Positions 42,744 through 53,300 of a stretch of DNA of 64,000 bases are shown here, one piece after another. The notes under the pieces are model-generated. The model was given only the letters and a program-made list of their open reading frames with translations. It did not search any database and was not told where the DNA came from. The stretch is from Planctomycetaceae bacterium (GTDB lineage: Bacteria > Planctomycetota > Planctomycetia > Planctomycetales > Planctomycetaceae). How positions within the stretch are numbered: the first letter of the stretch is position 1; each line of letters starts with the position of its first letter. The stretch covers positions 210,629-274,628 of the forward strand of contig JAWKUA010000009.1 of the NCBI GenBank assembly GCA_041398785.1. Direction: 5' to 3'. The position numbers were made by a program, and so were the translations under genes.

Positions 42744-43850
42744 ATGTACCCATTCAACCGAATCCGAATCCGCAGCTATGAAGTCGGCCTGGTCTTCCAT
42801 GAAGACGAGTTCCGGGGTCTGCTGCACGAAGGTGGTCACCGGCGATTCGATCCGCTGTACAAGCTGCGTGTAGACGTCGTGTCGAAGCGTGATCCGTGGC
42901 TGCAGCACGACAAACTGGACGTCATCGTCAAGTCGGGATCGCTCGACGGTCACGCGATTGTTGTTGACCTGAAGGACCACCAGCGAGGACTGGTGTGGAT
43001 TGAAGGTCGCTTCAGCCACGTGTTGCCGGCGGGACTGTACGCATACTGGACCGGAGTGAAGGACGTGAAGATCGACATCGTTGATGCTCGATCGGTGCGT
43101 TTCGAACACCCGGATCTGCGAGTCATCACGGCGTCGCCAATGGTGTCGCGCGTGCTCGATGTCTGCACAATCAACCGGCAGAACGTGGGAGTCCTGTTCA
43201 TCGACGGCAAGTACGTCGATACGCTGGCTCCAGGTCTGTATGCGTACTGGAAGGGAACCGGTGACGCGAAGATCGCGGAAATCGACATGCGTGAAACGAT
43301 GGTCGACGTCAGCGGTCAGGAAATCATGACGCTGGACAAGGTGTCTCTGCGCATGAACGCGGCCGTGACGTACCGTGTCGTTGATGCGGTGAAAGCCGTG
43401 TCGTCAACCGACGACGTTCGTCAGGCGCTGTACCGCGAGGTGCAGCTGGCTCTGCGAGCGGTCGTGGGAACTCGTGAACTGGATGCGTTCCTGACAGAAA
43501 AGGAAGCTGTTGCGAATGACATCGAGGAACTCGTGAAGGGGCGCGCAAGTGACCTGGGTCTGGATATTGCTTCGGTCGGAATCCGGGATGTGATTCTGCC
43601 GGGCGAAATGAAGGATCTGATGAACCGGGTGACGGAGGCGAAGAAGGCGGCCGAAGCCAACCTCATCTCACGTCGCGAAGAAACGGCTGCGATGCGAAGC
43701 CAGGCGAACACCGCGAAGGTGCTGGCTGACAACCCGACGTTGATGCGTCTTCGGGAACTGGAAGTTCTGGAAAAGATCGCATCGAGCGGCAAGATGAACA
43801 TCGTGCTCGGCGAAAAAGGACTGGCCGACCGCGTTGTGAACCTGCTGTGA
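42744..43850 (+). CDS. slipin-type SPFH/band 7 protein
   Basis: A 368-residue protein from ATG 42744 (MYPFNRIRIRSYEVGLVF); the open frame extends 49 codons upstream but those residues do not look like protein. Two halves contain repeated segments, HVLPAGLYAYWTG (about 99-111) and DTLAPGLYAYWKG (about 162-174), followed by a band 7/SPFH domain with DVSGQEIMTLDKVSLRMNAAVTYRV and a C-terminal coiled-coil stretch (NRVTEAKKAAEANLISRREETAAMRSQANTAKVL). No clear N-terminal membrane anchor is visible, unlike classic stomatins. Slipin-like proteins form membrane-associated oligomers. It lies downstream of the tRNA array on the same strand and has its own terminator. Confidence 0.85.
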   Translation: MYPFNRIRIRSYEVGLVFHEDEFRGLLHEGGHRRFDPLYKLRVDVVSKRDPWLQHDKLDVIVKSGSLDGHAIVVDLKDHQRGLVWIEGRFSHVLPAGLYAYWTGVKDVKIDIVDARSVRFEHPDLRVITASPMVSRVLDVCTINRQNVGVLFIDGKYVDTLAPGLYAYWKGTGDAKIAEIDMRETMVDVSGQEIMTLDKVSLRMNAAVTYRVVDAVKAVSSTDDVRQALYREVQLALRAVVGTRELDAFLTEKEAVANDIEELVKGRASDLGLDIASVGIRDVILPGEMKDLMNRVTEAKKAAEANLISRREETAAMRSQANTAKVLADNPTLMRLRELEVLEKIASSGKMNIVLGEKGLADRVVNLL

Positions 43851-44360
43851 ACCAGCCGGTTTTGAACTGCAGACATCTGCAGGCTTCGAAACCGGCTTTT
43901 CTTATGCGCTGACGGCCGGCTCGGGTACCCGGCGATTTCGCGCCATCAGGCCCGAAACGCCGACACGTGCACTTTCCACACTGGTGTGTCGGCCCGTTTC
44001 GCCTGAAACGCATTTGGATCAACACCCCCATTTACTCGATGAGCCGCGAGCTACGAGCGCGCTTCCCGGCTCACGCCCTGGCGGCGTTTCCGAGCCGTAG
44101 CGGCGACCCGGCTGCATTTTTTCCGTTTTTTTCTGAAAGGATCCGGAAGCTCGCGCATTTCAGATTGTGGGCCGGATTTGGCGACGCCGCCACGTGCGCA
44201 GCAGGATACCGCGTGGCATTCAGCGTCCCGACGCTGCGTTCACCTGAAACGACATCAAGAGTCTGCACCCCCGGCATCAGGTCATTCACACCCGACTCGC
44301 CCGCCGCCAGGCGGCATTACGTTCGGGTTCCTGTCGTGTCCAGAATTGAGGGACGAACCG
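43851..44360. other. intergenic region
   Basis: 510 nt between the SPFH gene and the giant surface-protein gene. It contains the terminator at 43854 and should hold the promoter of the giant gene. Nothing else is recognised. Confidence 0.5.
43854..43904 (+). terminator. rho-independent terminator of the SPFH gene
   Basis: The stem AGCCGGTTT (43854-43862) pairs with AAACCGGCT (43889-43897), with an inner CTGCAG-ACAT-CTGCAG hairpin, and is followed by TTTCTT. Confidence 0.85.
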
Positions 44361-47300
44361 ATGTTCCTGTCTGCGTGGCTGTGCCGAGTGCGTTCCGTGC
44401 TGTTCGACCGAGTCCGTGCTGACGGGAGGTCTTCCGCGGCCTGCAAACGTCGTCGGCAGAGACTCTTCTCATCCGTGCCTTCGGAATCGCTGGAAGAGCG
44501 CCTGCTGCTCAGCGGCGACGGCCTGACAGATCTCGGGCTGTTTGTTGTGCCCGGCAGTCCCGACGAACAGGTCACGCTGAACTTCGAACTGTCCGACCGC
44601 AACGGCGCGTTTCGCAGTGAACTGGGACTGTTCATCGCCGACGACGATTCCGGAGCCGTCGACGGCGTCGATCCCGACCGCAACAAGTACGCTCGCGAGG
44701 CCCTGCAGGACGACAGCCATACCTTGCTGTTCGACCGATTCGATGCGATCGGCGAAACCGAATCGCTGACGGTCCCCGGCGGTTCTCACGTCGCCTTCTA
44801 TCTGATTCAGAACAGCGACTCGCGGCGGTTCCTGCGAAACAACCCGCAGAACCGACTGAATCGCTCGCCGAAGACGTTCTTTTCCGTCACCGAGGCCAAT
44901 CCCGATCACTTCGATCATCTGCGGTCGGAAGATCTGGGCTCCGGCACGTGGCAGTTCGGCTGGGAAGACCTGACCTTCGGCGGCGACCGCGATTTCGACG
45001 ACGTCGTGGTGACGCTGACTGTCGGTGACCTGCCGGGGCCGACAATCCTGACGCCTCCGTCGCCGACGGGAGTCGTCTCGGCGACGTTTACGCTCGACGA
45101 ACGCATGGCGGCGTATCGCAGTGAATTCGGCATCTTCAAAGTCGATGACGAAACCGGACGCATCGGAAATCTGACGCCCGACGACCGCGGCTACGCGCGA
45201 GCCGCGCTGACGTCGGCCTCTCAACTGACGATCTTCGAACGCAACGCTGCCGTCGGTTCTCAGGTCACCGTCGAACTGGAAGCCGACGCCCACTACGGTG
45301 TGTACCTGATTCAGAACTCATCGCTCAGCTACTGGCTGCGCCGCAATCCGCAGAACCGGCTGTGCAATTTCCCGAAGGCGTTCTTCGGATTCGTGGACGC
45401 CAATCCGGACAACTTTGACCACACGCGCTGGGACGAGAACACGATCTTCTGGGAAGACCTGACTCGCGGCGGAGACCGGGACTTCGACGACCTGGTGATT
45501 TCGTTCGAATTCGGAACGTCGACGAACCAACCTCCCGCACTGAACGCAGTCGCCGATCAGACTGTCGACGAAGATTCCACCGCTTCCGTTCAGCTCACGG
45601 CGAGCGATCCTGATTCTGACCCGGCGGACCTGATGTTCTCGCTGGTCAGCGGTCCGGCAACCGCGACGGTCAACCAGACGACCGGGCTGTTCGAATGGAC
45701 TCCATTGGAAGCCGACGGCCCCGGAACGTTTCCGGTCACTGTGCGAGTCGAAGACGAAACCGGACTGTTCGACGAGCTGACGTTCTCCGTAATCGTCAAC
45801 GAAGTGAATCAGCCTCCCGTGCTGGCTCCGATCGGCAATCGAACGGTCGACGAGGAACAAACGCTGACGTTCACGGCATCGGCCACGGACAGCGACCTGC
45901 CGCCGAACACGCTGACGTTCAGTCTCACTAACGCGCCGGCCGGTGCGTCGATCGATCCGCAGACGGGCGAATTCTCGTGGATGCCGTCCGAATCTGACGG
46001 TCCCGGAACATTCGACGTGACGGTCAACGTTCACGACGGAGTCGGCGGCAGCGATTCCGAAACGATCACGATCTCCGTCAACGAAGTGAACCAGGCTCCG
46101 GTGCTGGATCCGGTGGACGATCGTACTGTTCCGGAAAACGGCGTCGTGGCGATTCTGATTCCGGCCACCGACAACGACCTTCCGGCGAACACGCTGACCT
46201 GGTCGCTGATCGGCACCGTTCCGGCCGGAGTCAACATCGACGGCGCGACGGGGCAGTTCAACTGGACTCCGTCGGAAGCTCAGGGGCCAGGCAGCTACCC
46301 GATTACGGTTCAGGTCGACGACGGAGCCGGCGGCAGCGATCAGGTTGCGTTCACGATCACGGTGGAAGAAGTCAATGAAGCGCCGGTACTCGATCCAATC
46401 GGCAACCGGACGGCGGACGTCGACGTCGAACTGACGTTCACGGCGACGGCATCTGATCCGGACATTCCGCCGAATGCGCTGACGTTTTCGCTCGACGCAG
46501 GTGCTCCGGCGGGCGCGACGATTGATCCGGTCACCGGCGTCTTTCGCTGGACGCCGACAACCGCATTCAGCGGACAGGACGTGCCAGTCACCGTGCGAGT
46601 CACCGACGACGGCAATCCGTCGCTGGATGACTTCGAAACGATCATCATTGCAGTCGACCGCTGCGTTTTCGACGACAATCTGACGGGCTGGACGGTGACG
46701 GAATCCGGTGGTTCTGCTACCGGTCGCGGAGGTGTTGTCGCTCAGGACTGCACCGCCGTGCTAACCGAAGGTGATTCCTTTTTTGTCCAGATTCAGACCA
46801 CGTTCGACATCGTCACGACCGATTCTCAACTGTTGCTCAGCTTCAGCGGCCTGACGTTCGACACGACCGATCCGGCGTTCGTCAACGATGCATTCGAACT
46901 GGCTCTGCTGGATCAGAACGGAGTCTCGCTGGTCAGCACGACAGCTCCCGGTCGCGATGTCTTTTTCAACGTGACCGAAGAACTCTCGCCGGAAACCGCC
47001 GCCGGAGTCACGTTCGACGGTGCGACCGTGACCGTGAACCTGTCTGCCGTGCCGATCGGTTCGACGGCCACGCTGGTGGCTCGGCTGGTCAACAACGACA
47101 GCGACACGACGACATCTGTGACTCTGACGGACATGCAGATCACTCCCGGCGCGGCTCCGCTGTTGGTTGCTCCAGAGCCGTCGGGTGGTTCGAGTCAGCA
47201 GGGCTCCGCGCCGCAATCCGGTGCGAACAGTTCGGGCACCGCCGCGGTTCCGCCTGGAATCGTCACCGGTTTGTCCGCTGGCACACGGAATCCGGCCGTC

Positions 47301-50300
47301 AGCACTCCGTCGAACGGCACAGCGTCGTCGAACGGCATTGCGTTCACCGATTCGCCATTACAGGCCGGGGCTGCCGGAGTTCAGTCGCCGACATTCGATT
47401 CCCGCGGCACGGAGTTCTGGATCGGGTTCATGGACAACCTGCTGGAAAGCGGCAACGTGCCGAAGAAGCAGTTGTTCGTCACCGGTGACGTCGCCACGAC
47501 GGGATTCGTGGAGATTCCGGGGCTGATCGACCCGAGCACGTCGGTTCCATTCCGAGCGGACTTTGTTGTGAATCCCGGCGAGGTGACGACGGTCGACCTG
47601 CCGAGTCTCGACAGCCGCGAGGATTCGTTCGACACCCAAACAGACTTCGACGTTGAAGCGGAACTGATCGCCGAAATCCAGGCGCTCGGTGTGCATGTGG
47701 TGACGCAGGATGACGTGACGGTGTACGGCCTGAACCGCGCCGTGAACACGACGGACGCATTCCTTGCCCTGCCCGTCGACGCGCTGGGAACCGAGTACAT
47801 CAACCTGGGCTACAACAACGGCTCGCGACTGATCTCCAGCACTCCGAATACCGAATTTCTGGTGGTCGCCACCGAAGATGACACTGTCGTCACGATCGTG
47901 CCGGGAGAAGGATCGTTCAGCGTCGAATCGAACCTTGCCGCGATCGTCCGTCCATCTGGGACCAGCGGCCTTGGCTACACGCGGAACAACGGTACCGACA
48001 TTGGAACTCTGCTGCTGGACCAGTCCGGCACACACACGATCACGGTTGACGCGTTGCTGGAGGGTTACGCCGGCACGTATACGTTCGAACTGCTCGATTT
48101 CGCCACCGCCGCGACGCCGATCAATTTCGGCGAAACCGTCACCACGACGCTTCCGACCGGTCGCGAAGCCCGCGTGTTTTCGTTCGGCGCCACTACCGGC
48201 CAGCGGATCTACTACGACGCAATCAGTCCCGGCGGCCCCACCACGACAGTCCGCCTGGTTTCGCCCAGCGGCGTCATCACAGCCCTCAACACAAACAACG
48301 ATTTTCCCAACCCGCTCCAGACCACAACGACGCTTGCTCCGGAAACCGGTACCTACTACGTGCTTGTCGTTGGCGAAGGGGATGCCGCTTACGACTTCTC
48401 GTTCCGGATGCTTGACCTGGAGACTGCCCCGCTGCTGCCGTTCGGCACGGAAGTGACCGGCACGATGCCGCTCGGCCGTGAGACGGATGTCTTCCGTTAC
48501 AACGGCACCGCCGGCCAGCGAATCATCTACGACGGATTCGACCCAAACGGGAGCCTCGTGACGCTCGATTTGTGGGATCCGGGCATCACGCTGCTGTCGC
48601 GAACGAACGCGTTCGCCGATCTGGATCCCCGGACTCTGCCGGAAGACGGCGAATACTTCGTGACTCTGGCGAGCGGCACATTCGGTCCGCAGGCGAGCTA
48701 CGGTTTCCGCATGTTCGACGTCGCCGATCTGCCCGTCCTGCCGCTCGGCACCAGCGTCACGGGAACGTTCGGAGACGGCCGGGCTGAATTCTTCCGTCTG
48801 CCTGCCGGGCCGGCTCAGGCCGCTGCATTCAGCAATATCACCGTCACTGGCCGAATCCAGATCGATGTGTTTGATCCGTCGAACCGCAGAGTCGCAACCT
48901 TCTCGAACGGTGCCTTCGACGCGCGACTGGCACAGGAAGGCGATTACGTCGTTCGCTTGCGCGGGGTCGGAATTCTGGACAGCGGCACGTTCGACTTCCA
49001 GGTCGACCTGACCGATGACGCGCTCGTCGCCAAATCCGGACTGAACACCGAAACAACGCTCACAATCAATGCTGGTGAAACCGCGACGTATGACTTCACG
49101 GCACCGGCCGGAACACCGGTCATCCTCGATGCCCGCGATACCGTCAATGAGAACCTGCGAGTTCGCATTTTCGATCCGGACGGTGTGCTGGTTGTCGGTG
49201 GAGTTTTCGGTCTTAACGAACTCACCGATTCAGGTCCGTTCTTCCTTGAAAAATCCGGCACGTACACGCTCTCGGTCGTGGGTGACACCGCTTCGGCCGC
49301 CGGCAGCTACACGTTCCAGATCCTCGACCTGCAATCCGGTTCGACGCCGATCAGCTTCGACACGATCGTCTCCGGCACGCTTCCGACCGGTCGCGAAGCC
49401 GTTGCGTTCTCTTTCGACGGCACGGCCAATCAACTGGTCGCATACGACGGAATTGCCCCCGGTACGACCACGATCGCCACGTACGACGAAAACCTGAATC
49501 GCGTTGACGGCGTCTTCGGCAGCCTTGCTGAACGGGACGGCGGCAACAACCTGATCCGGACCGGAAAACACTACGTCGTACTGCAGGGCGTGCAGAACAC
49601 TGCCGCCGACTTCGCGTTCCGCATTCAGGACGTCAGCGCCGCCCCCGTCATCAGTCTCGGCGAAGTGATCTCCGGAACGATTACTCCCGCGCGCACCGAA
49701 CAGCACTTTCAGATCGACCTGACCGCGGGGCAGAGGCTCCTGGTGGACGGGCTCGACGACGACACAGAACGCGTGCTGCTGCAAATCACCGACCCCGGCC
49801 GCTTCACGTTTTACAGTGGCACCGCCGATCAGAACGGCGACTCATCAACCACGTTCCTGCTGACGGTTCCCCGCACCGCTCGCTATGTGGTCTCCGTGCA
49901 GGGCGACACCACCATTGATCCCGCGGACTTTTCGTTCCGCATTCTCGATCTGGACAACGCGCCGCTGCTGACGTTCGACACGGACATCGACATCACGCTC
50001 AACCCTGGCCGGCAGGCGCAGTTCTTCCGCATCGACGCTGACACCGCCGCCAGCATCGACTTCGACAACATCACCGAAACCGGTATCGGCGGGTTCTTCT
50101 GGCACCTGTTCGACCCCGCCGGACGCAATCTCGGCGGTGACAACAACGGCCGCGACTTTACCGGACGCACATGGATCGAAGGCACCTACCTTCTGGGAAT
50201 CGTCGGTCGCGTGAACACACCGATCGATTTCACGTTCCGAGCCACGCGAACGCCGGACACGCCCGTCACGCCGACCGGCTTCAATTCGCTCGAAACCATC

Positions 50301-53300
50301 ACCGTGCCGATCAACGGCCGAGGAACGTACACCTTTGACAGTCCCGCCGGACGGCTCGTGTACCTGAACGTTGTCGACAGCCAGTTCCGCATACCGGAAC
50401 ACACCGTCACGCTGGATGCCGGCGAAACGTATCTGATTCGCGATCAGCTCAACAACTTCGGCGCCGTGGCCGACCTGACCGGCACGATCATCACCGGCGA
50501 CAAACCATTCGCGCTGTTCGGCGGCAGCCGCGCGGCATTCGTGCCCACGAACTTCTTCGCGGCCGATCACCTGGTCGAACAGATGACGCCCACCAGCACG
50601 TGGGGCCGGCGGTTCGTCACGTTCCCGCTGGCCACGGGCACGACTGTCGGCGATCGCTACCGCTTTCTTGCGCAGGCGGACGGCACCGAAGTCTTCGTCG
50701 ACGGCACACTCGTCGCCACGCTCAATCGTGGACAATTCCACGAAATGGTCCTCGTCGACGCCGCGGAGGTTACGTCGAACAACCCGATCCTGGTCGCGCA
50801 GTACGCTCAGTCGCAGGAGTTCTACCGGAACCAGCCCGGCGGTGATCCGAACTTCCTGGGCGATCCGTTCATGATGCTGGTACCGCCGTTCGAACAGTTC
50901 CTGGCCAATTACACGGTGGCGACTCCGGCGGAAGACGCGATTCCCGAAGGCGAACGTTTCGATCGCAATTTCCTGAACATTGTCGCACCGGCTGACGCGG
51001 TCGGATTGATCGAAGTCAACGGAACGCCGGTCGACGCGAGCGACTACACCGCCATCGGAACCAGCGGCTTCTTCGGAGTCCAGGTGCCAATTGATCTCGG
51101 TTCGTACGAAGTCGCCGGGCCGCAGCCGTTCGGTTTGTTCGTGTACGGCTTCGGCAGCTTCGATTCGTACGGCTATGTCGGCGGCCAGTCGCTGAGCGAA
51201 GTGGCAACCGTCAGCGCCGTCACGCTGGTTCCGGAAACCGTCAGCCTGCCGATCAACACGCTGCAGGATTTCACCGCCACCGTCACCGATAGCGACGGCA
51301 ATTCTGTGGAAGGCGTGCGAGTGGACTTTTCGGTTGCCGGAGCCAACCCGCAGACCGGCTTCGCGTTCACGGACTCCGCTGGAGTCGCCGTGTTCACGTA
51401 CACCGGAACGATCGAAGGCCGCGATGTCGTGTCCGCTTCTGTCGGAACGATCGTGGATGATTCGATCGTCGACTGGCTCGGCGACGTAGCGCCGCCAACG
51501 ATCACCATTCTGTCTCCGGCGGCCGGCACGACCGTGCCCGCCGGAACCACGCTGGTTGTCACTGGCATCGCCGCTGCCGACCGGCCGTTCGCGTCGCTGG
51601 ACTACGTGTCGGTCAACGGAATTCCCGTCGAAAGCTTCGACGCCGCTGGAAACTTCTTCACGCGAGTCTTTGTCGGTCCCGGCGACAACGTGTTCCAATT
51701 CGCCGCTCACGATTCCCGCGATCAGACCGCTACCGTCACGCTGATTCTGACCGGCGAACAGATCCCTGACGGCGAAGTCGACTTCTCGCAGTTCTCCGAC
51801 GTCACGGGCAGCTTCGACGTCGCGTACGCTCAGACGTCGTTCAATGCGGCGACACAGACGCTGTTCGCGGACATCGCCGTTCGCAACACCGGACAGTTCT
51901 CAGCCGACGTCCCGCTGCTGGTCGGAATCACCAACATCACCGATCCGCGAGTTCTCGTCCGCAACATCGACGGCACGACCCCCGACGGCATTCCGTTCTA
52001 CGACTTCACCGGGCTGGTCATGAGCGGATCGCTCGATCCGAACAGCGAAACCGGCTTCCTGTCGGCTGAGTTCTTCAATCCGAACGGCACACAATTCGAC
52101 TACGACCTGGTCTTCTTCGGCCGCCTGAACGAAGCACCGGCGATCGTATCTCTTCCGACAACGACTGCGATCGTCGACCGAACGTTTGCCTACGACGCCG
52201 ACGCGACTGATGCGAACAACGACGCGCTGACATTTTCGCTGCTGCAGGCTCCGGCCGCGATGACGATCGACCCGGTCAGCGGTTTCGTTTCGTGGACACC
52301 GACCGCCGTCGACCGCGGCTCGCATTCCGTCACGGTCGAAGTCACCGACGGCCGCGGCGGTCGTGCCGAACAGTCATTCGTCTTGACCGTCGTCGACGCG
52401 CCGGCCAATCGAGCACCTGCGTTCACGACAACTCCGCCCGTGCTGGCAACGCTGGACACGCAATATGTCTACGACGCCGACGCCATCGATGCCGACGGCG
52501 ATTCGCTGACATTCTCGCTGGTCGACGGCCCTGCCGGAATGACGGTTGATCCGGCGACGGGACTCGTCACCTGGACACCGACCGCTGCTCAGTTGGCGAC
52601 CCACTCCGTGACGCTGGAAGTCTCCGACGGCAACGGAGGCACCGCGCGGCAGTCGTTCACCCTCTGCAGCATCGACCCAGCTTCGATTCCCGCCGACGAT
52701 GCCAACACCGCTCCGGTGATTACATCCACGCCGCCGCTGACGGCGTTGACCGGCCAGCCATTCGAGTACCGAATCTTCGCCCAGGACGCGAACGACGACG
52801 CGCTGACATTCAGCCTGAACGCCCCGCCTGCCGGAGCAACCATCACGCCGATAACCGGGCTGCAGGCCGCAACGTTCTCGTTCACTCCTGCAACTGTCGG
52901 AACGCAGACAGTCGAAATTCAGGTCGGCGACGGCAACGGTGGAGTCACGATTCAGGCATTCGACATTCAGGTCAGCGATCCGACAGGAAACAACGCCCCG
53001 GTCATCAGTTCGAATCCGCGACTCACAATTCCGATCGGCCGCACATGGGCGTATTTCGTTGACGCCTTCGATGTTGACAACGACGCTCTTGTGCTGTCAC
53101 TAACGACATCGCCTGCCGCGATGACGCTGGACGCAGATGCTCGGCAGTTGCTGTGGATGCCGACCGCCGCCGACATCGGCACGCACGATGTTACCGTATC
53201 CGTTGATGACGGGCAGGGTGGCATCGTCACGCAGTCGTTCACACTGGACGTGGTTTCTCAGGAAGCGAATACCGCACCGCAGATCGTCTCAACACCGCAG

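Noticed and set aside
49845..51710. 621-codon minus-strand open frame
   Set aside because: It is antisense to the giant surface protein and reads as low-complexity Arg/Val/Asp sequence, typical of antisense frames in GC-rich repeats.
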